Below, one piece after another: positions 15,570 through 23,866 of a DNA stretch of 44,501 bases (positions within the stretch are counted from its first letter, which is position 1; each line of letters opens with the position of its first letter). The DNA comes from Monoglobus sp964442605 (GTDB taxonomy: Bacteria; Bacillota; Clostridia; Monoglobales; Monoglobaceae), in NCBI GenBank assembly GCA_964442605.1, contig CAYTZR010000014.1, positions 1 to 44,501 on the forward strand, in the 5' to 3' direction. Both the position numbers and the translations under genes were made by a program. The notes beneath the pieces were generated by a model. The model saw only the letters and a program-made list of their open reading frames with translations, searched no databases and was not told the DNA's origin.

Positions 15570-16847
15570 CTATTCCACATAATCAAACTCACACTCGTAT
15601 ATTTCCACCTGATCGCCGTCCTTTATGCCTGCTTCCTTTAGCTTGTCTATTATTCCGCTCTTTATCAAGGCACGCTGGAAGTATTGCAGTGACTCATAGT
15701 CGTCCATGTTGGTGGAGCCGACAATCAACCTCGCGCGTCTGCCCTCCACATGATATACCCCGTCGCCGTCAACCGTAACGGTGATGGTCTCGTCCGCCGC
15801 CGCTTCTGCCTCTAAGTCAAGCATCTCGTATTCCTCTTCATATTCCTCGGGCGGGATTTTTGAAAGCGCCTCATAGGTGTATTTTAGAACTTCGCTTATG
15901 CCCTGCTTTGTCGCGGCTGAAATCCTAAACACCGTATAGCCCCGGCTCTCCATTTCCTCACGAAAAATTTCAAAGTTATCATCAAAGCCCGGTATATCAC
16001 ACTTGTTCGCAAGCACAATCTGACGCTTTTCGGCTAATTTTTCACTGTAAAGCCTAAGCTCGTTATTTATTGTGTCAAAATCCTCAATTGGGTCTCTGCC
16101 CTCAACCCCGGACACGTCCACCACATGCAGCAAAAGCTTTGTGCGCTCCACATGACGCAGAAATTCATGCCCCAGTCCGATGCCCTCATGCGCACCCTCG
16201 ATAATACCGGGAATATCAGCAACCACAAACGAACCGTCACCCATATTGACAACACCCAAATTCGGCTGCAATGTGGTAAAGTGATAGTTTGCGATTTTAG
16301 GTCTTGCGTCGCTGACTATTGACAAAAATGTGGACTTTCCCACATTCGGAAACCCGAGAAGCCCGACATCGGCTATCAGCTTAAGCTCCAGTGTCACATA
16401 TCTCTCGTCACCGATGCCGCCCGGCTTTGAAAATCTCGGAACCTGTCTTGTGGCAGTGGCAAAGCGAACGTTGCCCCATCCGCCTATACCGCCGCGTGCC
16501 GCGACAAACTCCTCGCCGTCTTCTTTCAGGTCGCACATAACAAGTCCGGTTTCTTCGTCGCGCACAATTGTTCCTACGGGAACCCTTACATACAAATGGC
16601 TGCCGTTCCTGCCGTTGCGCTTCGCGTCTCTGCCATTGCCGCCGTTTTCCGCCAAAAACTTACGCTTATACCTGAAATCCATAAGCGTATTCACGTTTTT
16701 ATCCGCGACAAAAATAACACTTCCGCCCTTTCCGCCGTCGCCGCCATCGGGTCCTCCCGCCGCGACATATTTTTCTCTGTGAAAGGTAACGGCTCCATCA
16801 CCGCCGTCACCCGCCTTTATAAAAATTCTCGCACTGTCCGAAAACAT
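15570..16847 (-). CDS. obgE: GTPase ObgE/CgtA
   Basis: 425 residues; ribosome-associated GTPase of 50S assembly and stress control. The Gly-rich Obg fold fills about residues 1-158 (IKAGDGGDGAVTFHREKYV, GGPDGGDGGKGGSV). The G domain has GFPNVGKST (G1), VADIPGIIEGA (G3) and LANKCD (G4). A C-terminal OCT domain (VEGRRARLIVGSTNMDDYES..) is present as in Gram-positive relatives. AGGAG lies nine bases before the ATG. It is the last gene after rplU and rpmA, the conserved order. Confidence 0.97.
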   Translation of the reverse strand: MFSDSARIFIKAGDGGDGAVTFHREKYVAAGGPDGGDGGKGGSVIFVADKNVNTLMDFRYKRKFLAENGGNGRDAKRNGRNGSHLYVRVPVGTIVRDEETGLVMCDLKEDGEEFVAARGGIGGWGNVRFATATRQVPRFSKPGGIGDERYVTLELKLIADVGLLGFPNVGKSTFLSIVSDARPKIANYHFTTLQPNLGVVNMGDGSFVVADIPGIIEGAHEGIGLGHEFLRHVERTKLLLHVVDVSGVEGRDPIEDFDTINNELRLYSEKLAEKRQIVLANKCDIPGFDDNFEIFREEMESRGYTVFRISAATKQGISEVLKYTYEALSKIPPEEYEEEYEMLDLEAEAAADETITVTVDGDGVYHVEGRRARLIVGSTNMDDYESLQYFQRALIKSGIIDKLKEAGIKDGDQVEIYECEFDYVE

Positions 16848-16911
16848 AGCTGTTCACTCCTGATTTAAAAAAGGGGCGGACAGTGTCCTCCCCTCCTGAA
16901 AAATACTTAAA

Positions 16912-17172
16912 TTACTGAGCAATCTCATAAACAGAGACTTGCTTCTTATCTCTGCCCTTATGCTCAAACTTAACTCTGCCGTCAATAAGCGCGAACAGTG
17001 TATCGTCACTACCCTTACCGACATTAATTCCGGGATAAATCTTCGTTCCTCTCTGTCTTACGAGGATGTTTCCTGCCAAACAGGGCTGACCATCGCCCAT
17101 TTTAACGCCAAGACGTTTGGACTCGGAGTCTCTTCCGTTTTTGGTACTGCCCATTCCCTTCTTATGAGCCAT
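16912..17172 (-). CDS. rpmA: 50S ribosomal protein L27
   Basis: 86 residues starting MAHKKGMGSTKNGRDSESKR, the mature-type N-terminus. Many Bacillota L27 proteins carry a short N-terminal extension ending in FFA that the protease Prp removes; none is present here, and the Prp gene usually found between rplU and rpmA is also absent (the gap is 68 bases). A ribosome site GGAG lies upstream of the ATG. The protein sits near the peptidyl-transferase centre. Confidence 0.97.
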   Translation of the reverse strand: MAHKKGMGSTKNGRDSESKRLGVKMGDGQPCLAGNILVRQRGTKIYPGINVGKGSDDTLFALIDGRVKFEHKGRDKKQVSVYEIAQ

Positions 17173-17240
17173 TTATATTCACTCCTTACTATCAAATATC
17201 TTGCTATCAATATAACGAAAATCGAATATAACGCAAACGA

Positions 17241-17549
17241 TTACGCATTAATAGCAGTAATCTCAACCTTTGTGTAGGGCTGTCTATGTCCCTGCTTCTT
17301 GTGATAATGCTTTTTAGGCTTGTACTTATATACAATAATCTTCTTTGACTTGCCGTTCTTGTCAACTGTTGCCGTAACTGTAGCGCCGTCAACATAAGGA
17401 GCGCCAATCTTCAAATCTTCACCCCCGACAGCCAAAACCTTGTCAAAAGTAACAGTCTCTCCGGCTTCAACATCAAGCTTTTCGATAAATACAACATCGC
17501 CCTGCTGAACCTTGTACTGCTTACCGCCTGTTTCAATAACTGCGTACAC
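17241..17549 (-). CDS. rplU: 50S ribosomal protein L21
   Basis: 102 residues from a GTG at 17549, with AGGAGG nine bases upstream; the protein then begins (M)YAVIETGGKQYKVQQGD as in the family. The longer ATG-started frame at 17597 adds 16 residues encoded inside the structured leader and is unlikely. The C-terminus has the 23S rRNA-binding KYKPKKHYHKKQGHRQPYT. First gene of rplU-rpmA-obgE. Confidence 0.96.
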   Translation of the reverse strand: MYAVIETGGKQYKVQQGDVVFIEKLDVEAGETVTFDKVLAVGGEDLKIGAPYVDGATVTATVDKNGKSKKIIVYKYKPKKHYHKKQGHRQPYTKVEITAINA

Positions 17550-17630
17550 TTCGTAATACCTCCTATTACCCAAGACTCGCCATGAGGGCGTGCTCAATGC
17601 AGCTTAAATAAGCCCCTTCTGCGCGGTTAC
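17550..17630 (-). ncRNA. Candidate L21 leader (ribosomal protein autoregulation)
   Basis: An 80-base GC-rich untranslated leader between the promoter and the rplU start. It can fold GCAG/CTGC and CGCC-TCA-GGCG-type hairpins, and ends in GGCGAGTCTTGGGTAAT before the AGGAGG. This resembles the known Firmicutes L21 leader family in position and, from memory, in its conserved 3' segment. A covariance search would settle it. Confidence 0.6.
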
Positions 17631-17636
17631 CGATAC

Positions 17637-17665
17637 AGTATAACAAATTTATAAACATTTGTCAA
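17637..17665 (-). promoter_or_regulatory. Promoter of the rplU operon
   Basis: TTGACA (17665-17660), 17-base spacer, TATACT (17642-17637). The -35 box overlaps the last codon and stop of the upstream DMT permease gene. Confidence 0.85.
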
Positions 17666-18537
17666 GGATTTTTTTGAAATTCTTTGCCGCTTTTGTTTAT
17701 GAAAAACATCCATACGGATACGCCTATTATCACAACATAGCCTATTACGCTGTACACGTCAGGGAATTCCGCAAAGAATACAAAGCCCAGCAGCGCCGCG
17801 AATAATATCTGGGTATAATCGAAAACCGAAATTTCCTTTGCGGGGGCGTAAGAATACGCGGCGGTTATCGAGAATTGTCCGCCGGTTGCCGCAAGTCCCG
17901 CGCCCAAAAGACATAACAACTGCCACCACTCCATCGGGTGGAAGTCAAATATCAGAAACGGAAGCGTTACCAAGCATGAAAACGCTGAGAAGAAGAATAC
18001 AATAAACGCTCCACGCTCGCCGCGCTTGCTCAGCAGCCGTACCATTGTGTAGGCTATTCCCGCGCCCATGCCGCCCAATGCTCCCACGAAACCGGCAGCG
18101 TTAAACGCGTCTCCTGTGGGCTTTATGATAAACAGTGCGCCGATAAATGCCAAAATTACCGCCATAGCCTGAACAATGCTGACTTTCTCCTTTAAAACAA
18201 AATATGAGAATATTATCGCGAAAAACGGTGACAACTTGTTCAGCATCGAAGCGTCAGCTAAGACAAGCCGATCGATTGCATAATAATTGCACAGTATTCC
18301 CAGTGTGCCGAAAAACGCGCGCATTAGCAAATACGGCAGGTTTTTCTTGTCAAAGCTGAATTTTTCCTCTGTCCGCATCAGCATAACAGCCGCAAAAATA
18401 ACCGCAACAAAGTTTCTGAAAAAACTTTTTTGTATAGACGGCAAGTCACCTGCCATACGCACAAAAGCATTCATGCAGGCAAAGCAGAACGCAGATAAAA
18501 TGATATATATTACGCCCTTTGTTTTATTGTATTTCAT
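17662..18537 (-). CDS. DMT superfamily permease (EamA-type)
   Basis: About 291 residues with ten predicted hydrophobic segments in two EamA halves; ASMLNKLSPFFAIIFSYFVLKEKVS closes the first half, a typical signature. Such proteins export or import small metabolites at the inner membrane; the substrate cannot be read from sequence. The ATG at 18537 is chosen because the family begins with a short cytoplasmic lead before the first helix; a GTG at 18552 is possible, and neither has a strong ribosome site. Read in the same direction as rplU, whose promoter overlaps its end. Confidence 0.85.
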   Translation of the reverse strand: MKYNKTKGVIYIILSAFCFACMNAFVRMAGDLPSIQKSFFRNFVAVIFAAVMLMRTEEKFSFDKKNLPYLLMRAFFGTLGILCNYYAIDRLVLADASMLNKLSPFFAIIFSYFVLKEKVSIVQAMAVILAFIGALFIIKPTGDAFNAAGFVGALGGMGAGIAYTMVRLLSKRGERGAFIVFFFSAFSCLVTLPFLIFDFHPMEWWQLLCLLGAGLAATGGQFSITAAYSYAPAKEISVFDYTQILFAALLGFVFFAEFPDVYSVIGYVVIIGVSVWMFFINKSGKEFQKNP

Positions 18538-18584
18538 ACTCTTTTGCCACACCCCATACTTCGTATCTGTAATACATTCTTAAT

Positions 18585-18613
18585 TTGACATTTTGTGCAA
18601 ATAATCGTATAAT
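18585..18613 (+). promoter_or_regulatory. Promoter of the small-peptide transcript
   Basis: Perfect consensus TTGACA (18585-18590), 17-base spacer, TATAAT (18608-18613). Transcription would start near 18620 and lead into the CAGAAAGAGA motif. Confidence 0.85.
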
Positions 18614-18722
18614 AGCTATTGCAGAAAGAGAAATTGTACGCGGTTATCCTTCCCATTCTTTCAAAGAAGGGATGTGTCATCTCTATCAAGACAAAGGTCG
18701 GGAAAAGAGGTGATAATTGCTT

Positions 18723-18794
18723 ATGAAGCATATACTACGAGTTTTTACACTCACTGTTATTCTTCTCGTGATTTTCACGGAAAAAGTAATATAG
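18723..18794 (+). CDS. Candidate type I toxin-like membrane peptide (23 aa)
   Basis: Small ORF: basic N-terminus (MKHILR), a hydrophobic run (VFTLTVILLVIF) and a short charged tail (TEKVI). GAGGTG lies ten bases upstream. It resembles the small holin-like or Fst/TxpA-type toxins in size and layout; no closer family is claimed. The transcript has an about 100-base leader from a consensus promoter at 18585-18613, and a hairpin begins at its stop codon. A second consensus promoter at 18877-18905 fires an antisense RNA into its 3' part, the layout of type I toxin-antitoxin pairs. Toxicity is inference. Confidence 0.6.
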   Translation: MKHILRVFTLTVILLVIFTEKVI

Positions 18795-18870
18795 CCGCCG
18801 GCATCCGCAAAATGTGGCGACTATATTTTGTCGTATTTGTAGGATAACCGTATATCAGTTATCTCTTTCT
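18785..18870 (-). ncRNA. Candidate antisense antitoxin RNA
   Basis: Predicted RNA from the minus promoter at 18905-18877, start near 18870, ending at the shared hairpin 18790-18825 and a minus-strand T-tract near 18785. It has no ORF with a ribosome site. It overlaps the 3' end of the peptide mRNA and starts with the same CAGAAAGAGA and CGGTTATCCT motifs as that mRNA. Length about 85 bases. Confidence 0.55.
18790..18830. terminator. Shared bidirectional terminator-like hairpin
   Basis: TATAGCCGCC (18790-18799) and GGCGACTATA (18816-18825) form a 10-base stem with one mismatch. TTTTG follows on the plus strand; on the minus strand a T-rich tract (TTACTTTTT) follows. Confidence 0.7.
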
Positions 18871-18876
18871 GTTCTT

Positions 18877-18905
18877 ATTATATCAGTTTAATTCTATTTT
18901 GTCAA
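18877..18905 (-). promoter_or_regulatory. Convergent antisense promoter
   Basis: Perfect TTGACA (18905-18900), 17-base spacer, TATAAT (18882-18877) on the minus strand, pointing towards the peptide gene. It lies just after the stop codon of the M13 peptidase gene. Confidence 0.85.
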
Positions 18906-18924
18906 TGATTTTTATAAAAAACAA

Positions 18925-21729
18925 CTACCAAAGCGACAGGCGTTCTTCCTCGGTTCTGTACATGCCGCAGCCGGGCTGCAAATTATATAAATTCAAAAAT
19001 TCCTCAAAATTAGATAACACCATGTTGACGCGCACCTTATTCGGCGAATGTTCGTCTGTCGCCAACAGCATTTTGGCGTACTCATCGGTACACACTGTGC
19101 GGTATATTCTGGCATAAGTCCTAAACAGCTCATCAAGATTCGGGTTGTCCTTTCCCGCTATATCCAGAATACATGCCATGCTGCCGATATCCGCTATGTT
19201 TTCGCTAAGCGTCAGCTTTCCGTCCACATAATAGCCGGGCATAACTTCAATCTTGTCGTATTCGGATATAAACGCATGACATATTTCGTTAAACGCCGTA
19301 TAGTCCTCCGCAGTCCACCAATCGTTCAGGTTTCCGTTTTTATCGAATTGTGAGCCCACATTGTCAAACGCGTGAGTGATCTCATGCGCAATTACGCTGC
19401 CGATACCGCCAAGATTTGTTTCAAAGCTGGAATTTGGGCTGTAATATGGAGACTGTAAAATCCCTGCGGGAATAACAATGCAATTGCTCGCTCTGTCATA
19501 ATAAGCGTTTACAGACTGCGGCGTCAGACTCCAATTATCCTTATTCACAGGCACATTCTCGTTTATCAGGTTAACATTTTGCTCATTTATCATCGTATTG
19601 TAATCAATCAAGTATTCCATAAGGCTTCCGCCGCTCTCAATGCTGCGGATATTAAAGTCCTTATTGGTGTAGCCTATAAGATATTCCGGATAGCCTATAC
19701 GGATTGAAATCGACTCAAGCTTTTCCTTTGCCACCGCCTTAGTCTCGTCGCACATCCAGTCCAAATTATCTATTCGCTTTTCAAACGTCTTTATAATCAG
19801 CTCCGCCAAGTCCTCTACTTCCTTTTTGGAATCCGCGGAAAAATATCTCTCGACATACGCCTCGCCAAGCTCAAGTCCCATTATCGACTGTGTTATGGTT
19901 ACCGCATACGCCGATGGTGAAACCTTTGTACTCACACCGCTTATGTCGTTTATATAATTCTGGTATGCGTCAAACATCTCCTCATTCAGGTAGAGCGCCG
20001 AACAGTCCAGCACCGCCGCCTTTAAATATTGCTTAAGCACATTTATATTATCCCGCGTAATCAAGGTATTAATATAGTCTGCCAGCTTTTCATCATATAC
20101 TATTATCTCGTCCACGCCGCTGTATCCAAGCTCCTGAATATATTCATCAAAGTTGATATTAGAGAAAAGATTTTTCAGCTTGCTGCCCGAATATACGTTA
20201 TATATCTCAGCCGGGTCATCCCACCGCGACTCATCCATAGCGGCGTTTGCAAGACTTATACACAGCTCTGTGACATCGTCGGCATTTTTGGATGCCTCAG
20301 TCGGAGACTGTCCGCTGATTATAAACAATGTCTGGATATAACTGCGGTATGCTCTTTCAATATCCTCATAATCACCGCTCTTTATAACGCCCGACTCAAT
20401 TCCCGTATAGCACGACTCGAATGTCACCCTATATTTTGTGGAATCCTTAAAATCAGTATTGACGGTTATCGGCAAAAGAGAATGAAATCCGCACTTTTCC
20501 AAATCCGCCAGAACGTATATAAATTCTGAAATACTGTTTATATCGTCAATCTCCTCAAGAAATGAAACAATCGGTTCTATGCCGACGCTTTCGCGGTATT
20601 TTTCGTTTGCGGCGGCAAGATATATATCCAATATCTTTTGCTCATTGCTGCCCTTTGCGGGCTCATTTCCAACATAATAGTCCGTTATAATTTCTCCAAT
20701 TATGCTCTGAATTCTGTATGCGTTATTTTGTGACAGCTGCTCCGCATTTGACCATTTCGCGTATCCGGCAGGCAGCTGTGTTTCCTCAAGCCATTGCTCG
20801 TTCACATAGGTGTAATAATCAGCTTTATAAAGACTGCTTGTAGGCAAAGACGCCTGAAACGCAATCAGCCTGTCATATATCAGTTTTATCTGATCATATG
20901 TCATAAAATCGTATGAGCCAAGCGTCCCATCACCGTAGCCGTATACCAGTCCGGCATTTTTAAGACGGGATATATCATTGACCGCCCAATCCGGAACATC
21001 CGTAAAAAAGTCCGAACCGTCACCTAAATCCGTTGGCAAGTCACTTTGCGACAGCACACGACTCACAACGGCAAAGGCTTCCACACGCGTAATGTAATCG
21101 TTGGGGTGAAGCATCCCGTCATCCGAACCGTTGATTGCACCTAAGGATACGGCAAGCCCCATACTTCTGTAAAACATCGGTTCAAGCTCATCATAATCCG
21201 CGAACACAGACAAATCAGCCTGCATTACTGCCTTTAGGTCATCCCCCAAGCCGCTCACCAAGATATATATCGCTTGGGCTCTCGTTACATACTCGTCCGT
21301 AAATTCAGGCTCCGCAGAAGCGTCATCAGCGCTATCCTCCGAAACTTTCTCTGAGGCATCGTCAGAAGTATTATCTGAAATATCACCGGAAGCATCTTCG
21401 GAAGTATCATCCGAAGTATCATCCGAAGTATCACCGGAAGTATCACCGGAAGCATCATCCGAAGTATCTTCAGAAATATCTTCAGAAGTATCTTCAGAAA
21501 TATTTTCAGAAATATTTTCAGAAATATCATCAAAAGCATCGTCTAAATTATTATCAGTATTATCATCCGAAGCATTATTTGAAGCATCATCATTCGTTGG
21601 CTCATCGGCGAATTCAGCTGTTTCAATAACCGTCTGTTCTGCAGCGGCCTCGTCCGCTGATACGGAAAAAGGAGCCGAAACACACGTAAAAAGCAATATC
21701 GCCATAAGCAACGCCATAATCCTTTTCAT
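18925..21729 (-). CDS. Secreted M13 metallopeptidase with SLH-like domains
   Basis: 934 residues from the ATG at 21729 (AGGAG nine bases upstream). A signal peptide ends near FSVSADEA. An acidic Ser/Asp/Glu low-complexity region of 4-residue repeats follows (about residues 50-140), then two to three S-layer homology-type segments (YVTRAQAIYILVSGLGD, ITRVEAFAVVSRVL, DVPDWAVNDISRLKNAGLVYGYGDG). The rest is a neprilysin-type M13 peptidase with zinc motif HEITH (His782-His786) and ENIAD (Glu843, Asp847). Probably held on the cell wall or S-layer and degrading extracellular peptides. It follows leuA by about 30 bases, likely co-transcribed, although the functions seem unrelated. Confidence 0.92.
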   Translation of the reverse strand: MKRIMALLMAILLFTCVSAPFSVSADEAAAEQTVIETAEFADEPTNDDASNNASDDNTDNNLDDAFDDISENISENISEDTSEDISEDTSDDASGDTSGDTSDDTSDDTSEDASGDISDNTSDDASEKVSEDSADDASAEPEFTDEYVTRAQAIYILVSGLGDDLKAVMQADLSVFADYDELEPMFYRSMGLAVSLGAINGSDDGMLHPNDYITRVEAFAVVSRVLSQSDLPTDLGDGSDFFTDVPDWAVNDISRLKNAGLVYGYGDGTLGSYDFMTYDQIKLIYDRLIAFQASLPTSSLYKADYYTYVNEQWLEETQLPAGYAKWSNAEQLSQNNAYRIQSIIGEIITDYYVGNEPAKGSNEQKILDIYLAAANEKYRESVGIEPIVSFLEEIDDINSISEFIYVLADLEKCGFHSLLPITVNTDFKDSTKYRVTFESCYTGIESGVIKSGDYEDIERAYRSYIQTLFIISGQSPTEASKNADDVTELCISLANAAMDESRWDDPAEIYNVYSGSKLKNLFSNINFDEYIQELGYSGVDEIIVYDEKLADYINTLITRDNINVLKQYLKAAVLDCSALYLNEEMFDAYQNYINDISGVSTKVSPSAYAVTITQSIMGLELGEAYVERYFSADSKKEVEDLAELIIKTFEKRIDNLDWMCDETKAVAKEKLESISIRIGYPEYLIGYTNKDFNIRSIESGGSLMEYLIDYNTMINEQNVNLINENVPVNKDNWSLTPQSVNAYYDRASNCIVIPAGILQSPYYSPNSSFETNLGGIGSVIAHEITHAFDNVGSQFDKNGNLNDWWTAEDYTAFNEICHAFISEYDKIEVMPGYYVDGKLTLSENIADIGSMACILDIAGKDNPNLDELFRTYARIYRTVCTDEYAKMLLATDEHSPNKVRVNMVLSNFEEFLNLYNLQPGCGMYRTEEERLSLW
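21330..21560 (-). repeat. 12-base tandem repeat coding an acidic Ser/Asp linker
   Basis: About seventeen degenerate 12-base units (GAAGTATCATCC-like on the plus strand) encode 4-residue units such as SEDT, SDDT, SGDT and SENI. Such tracts change length by slippage and act as spacers between a membrane or wall anchor and a catalytic domain. Confidence 0.85.
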
Positions 21730-21759
21730 GTATCTCAACTCCTATAATCCATTTAAAAC

Positions 21760-23433
21760 TTATTTGTCTTCACGCTTTTTCGCGGTTCTGTTAATCGCGC
21801 TGATGAGGGCTATAATTGAAGCGTTGATAATATCCTCATTAATTCCCACACCCCATGTAATATTTCCGTAAGGATCGGAAAGTCCTATGTACGCACATGC
21901 CTTTGAGTCGGAACCTGTGCTGATTGCGTGCTCCTCATACGTTTCAATCGTATATTTGCCCATGAGCACCTCTCCGAAAGCGTTGGTCGCCGCGTCCAAA
22001 CGTCCGTTTCCGCGCCCTGTCAGAACCTCTCTATCACCGTTTTTCTCTACAGTGACATGTGCGATAATTCCGTCCTTCTGCTCAAAATGCGCCTCAACCA
22101 TTTTCATTTCGCTTTCGATATTGACGTAGGTTTTATTAAATATGTTAACGATTTCATCGGGATGCAGCTCCTTATGCTGGTGGTCGGAAACATCCTTTAC
22201 AATATAACCGAATTCCTCTCTCATCTTTTTGGGAATGTTAAAGCCGAACCTCTGCTCCATTAAGTAACCGATACCGCCCTTGCCGGACTGGCTGTTAATT
22301 CGGATAACGTCGCCCTCATACTCCCTTCCCAAATCCTTTGGATCAAGGGGCAGGTAAGGAACAGTCCAATATTCATCATGCCCTTCTTCTCTGTACTTCA
22401 TACCCTTTGCAATAGCATCCTGGTGCGAACCGGAAAAGGCCGCAAACACAAGTTTTCCGCCATACGGCTGACGCGGGTCAACGCTCATTCCGGTAAGTCT
22501 TTCATATGTGGATACAACCTCGGGCATATTTGAAAAGTCAAGTCCCGGATCAACACCGTGAGTATACATGTTAAGAGCTAGAGTCACTATATCAACGTTG
22601 CCGGTTCTCTCACCATTGCCGAACAGAGTACCCTCCACACGGTCCGCTCCCGCGAGCAAACCCAGCTCGGTATCCGCTACGCCCGTGCCTCTGTCATTGT
22701 GAGGGTGAAGCGACAATATAACATTCTCGCGACAGTTCATATTTTCGCTCATATACTCTATCTGACTGGCATATACATGAGCCAGCGACATCTGAACGGT
22801 AACAGGCAGATTTATAATCACCTTTTTGTCAGGCGTGGGCTGCCACACATCTATTACAGCGTTGCAAACCTCCAGAGCATATTCGGGCTCTGTTCCCGTA
22901 AAGCTCTCAGGGCTATACTCAAACCTAAAGTTGCCATCGGTTTCGTCCGCCAGCTTTTTAAGCAGCTTGGCTCCGTCAATCGCAATCTGCTTGATCTCAT
23001 CCTTTGACTTTTTAAAAACCTGCTCACGCTGAGCCACAGACGTAGAGTTGTATACATGAACAATCGCCTGCTTAGCGCCGTCAAGAGCCTCAAATGTCCT
23101 TTTGATAATATGCTCCCTCGCCTGAGTCAACACCTGTATGGTTACATCGTCGGGGATAAGATTATCCTCTATCAATCTGCGAAGAAAGAGGTATTCCGTT
23201 TCTGAAGCCGCAGGAAATCCAACTTCTATTTCCTTAAATCCCAGCTTGCATAGGTAAACAAAAAACTCCACTTTCTCTTCAAGACTCATAGGCACCACCA
23301 AAGCCTGGTTACCGTCCCTTAGGTCTACACTGCACCATATGGGCGCTTTTTCGATAGCGTCTTTTTCTGTCCATTTCAATGATTTTACAGGCGGCATAAA
23401 ATAGCCTTTTTTGTACTTGTTAAAGTTTTTCAC
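21760..23433 (-). CDS. leuA: 2-isopropylmalate synthase
   Basis: 557 residues starting at GTG 23433 with AAGGAGGAGG five bases upstream. First step of leucine synthesis: acetyl-CoA plus 2-oxoisovalerate. It has CSVDLRDGNQALVVPMS, the metal-binding LHPHNDRGTGVADTELG and NGERTGNVDIVTLALN. The longer N-terminus and DPGLDFSNM-type region match the type 2 (actinobacterial/yeast-like) LeuA. A C-terminal regulatory domain (TGRGNGRLDAATNAFGEVL) suggests leucine feedback. leuBCD are not in the window. No T-box was recognised in the about 80-base leader. Confidence 0.96.
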   Translation of the reverse strand: MKNFNKYKKGYFMPPVKSLKWTEKDAIEKAPIWCSVDLRDGNQALVVPMSLEEKVEFFVYLCKLGFKEIEVGFPAASETEYLFLRRLIEDNLIPDDVTIQVLTQAREHIIKRTFEALDGAKQAIVHVYNSTSVAQREQVFKKSKDEIKQIAIDGAKLLKKLADETDGNFRFEYSPESFTGTEPEYALEVCNAVIDVWQPTPDKKVIINLPVTVQMSLAHVYASQIEYMSENMNCRENVILSLHPHNDRGTGVADTELGLLAGADRVEGTLFGNGERTGNVDIVTLALNMYTHGVDPGLDFSNMPEVVSTYERLTGMSVDPRQPYGGKLVFAAFSGSHQDAIAKGMKYREEGHDEYWTVPYLPLDPKDLGREYEGDVIRINSQSGKGGIGYLMEQRFGFNIPKKMREEFGYIVKDVSDHQHKELHPDEIVNIFNKTYVNIESEMKMVEAHFEQKDGIIAHVTVEKNGDREVLTGRGNGRLDAATNAFGEVLMGKYTIETYEEHAISTGSDSKACAYIGLSDPYGNITWGVGINEDIINASIIALISAINRTAKKREDK

Positions 23434-23520
23434 TATAACCTCCTCCTTTCAAAAATATTAAACAATTACTGAATAAATGAAAACTCTAACTTACCGAGCC
23501 GTAAACCCGATAAGAACTAT

Positions 23521-23549
23521 ATTATATCATACCGTATACAGTTTTGCAA
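23521..23549 (-). promoter_or_regulatory. Probable leuA promoter
   Basis: TTGCAA (23549-23544), 17-base spacer, TATAAT (23526-23521) on the minus strand, start near 23514. Confidence 0.65.
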
Positions 23550-23573
23550 TAACATTTTTAAGAATAATTTGAA

Positions 23574-23760
23574 TAATTTCGGATTTTTTAGTTTTGAGCA
23601 TTATTTTAAATCATGGCAAAGCGCTATCAGGCTCACTTTAGACGGCGCAAGCGACGGTTGCTAAGGGTTGCGTAAACGCTCGCTCTCAGGACTTCATTCG
23701 GAAATTAAACATTGTGATTTAAAACAAAATCACGTGACACATACCTTTTTTACAAAAATA
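23574..23760. other. Gene-free intergenic patch with a GC-rich core
   Basis: Between the leuA and rubrerythrin promoters lies a GC-rich stretch (about 23613-23700) in AT-rich surroundings, followed by a small hairpin GTGATTT..AAATCAC (about 23714-23733). A 20-codon, very basic plus-strand ORF (MAKRYQAHFRRRKRR..) starts near 23613 but has no ribosome site. No known RNA family was recognised. Confidence 0.35.
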
Positions 23761-23784
23761 TTTTTAAAAAAATCGGATAAACTA

Positions 23785-23813
23785 TTTACAAACTCAAACA
23801 AATGTGCTATAAT
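23785..23813 (+). promoter_or_regulatory. Rubrerythrin promoter
   Basis: TTTACA (23785-23790), 17-base spacer, TATAAT (23808-23813). A 13-base palindrome AGGAATAATTCCT (23821-23833) lies just after the predicted start and could be an operator; it does not match the standard PerR box. Confidence 0.7.
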
Positions 23814-23866
23814 TAATAACAGGAATAATTCCTATTATTTATTATAAAGAAAGTGGGGTAACGAGC

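Larger units (their letters stand above)
18622..18871. repeat. Paired inverted repeats framing a small convergent locus
   Basis: CAGAAAGAGA (18622-18631) and CGGTTATCCT (18641-18650) on the left match, as exact complements, TCTCTTTCTG (18862-18871) and AGGATAACCG (18841-18850) on the right. Each side lies directly downstream of its own consensus promoter, so both opposing RNAs begin with the same two 10-base motifs. Confidence 0.85.

Noticed and set aside
17550..17597. Longer N-terminus for L21 (start 17597)
   Set aside because: Would translate the structured leader; GTG at 17549 has AGGAGG and gives the family N-terminus.
23434..23514. T-box or other riboswitch before leuA
   Set aside because: The leader is only about 80 bases and no T-box motif or terminator was found.
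23613..23675. 20-codon highly basic ORF
   Set aside because: No ribosome binding site and no promoter placed for it; probably chance in GC-rich DNA.
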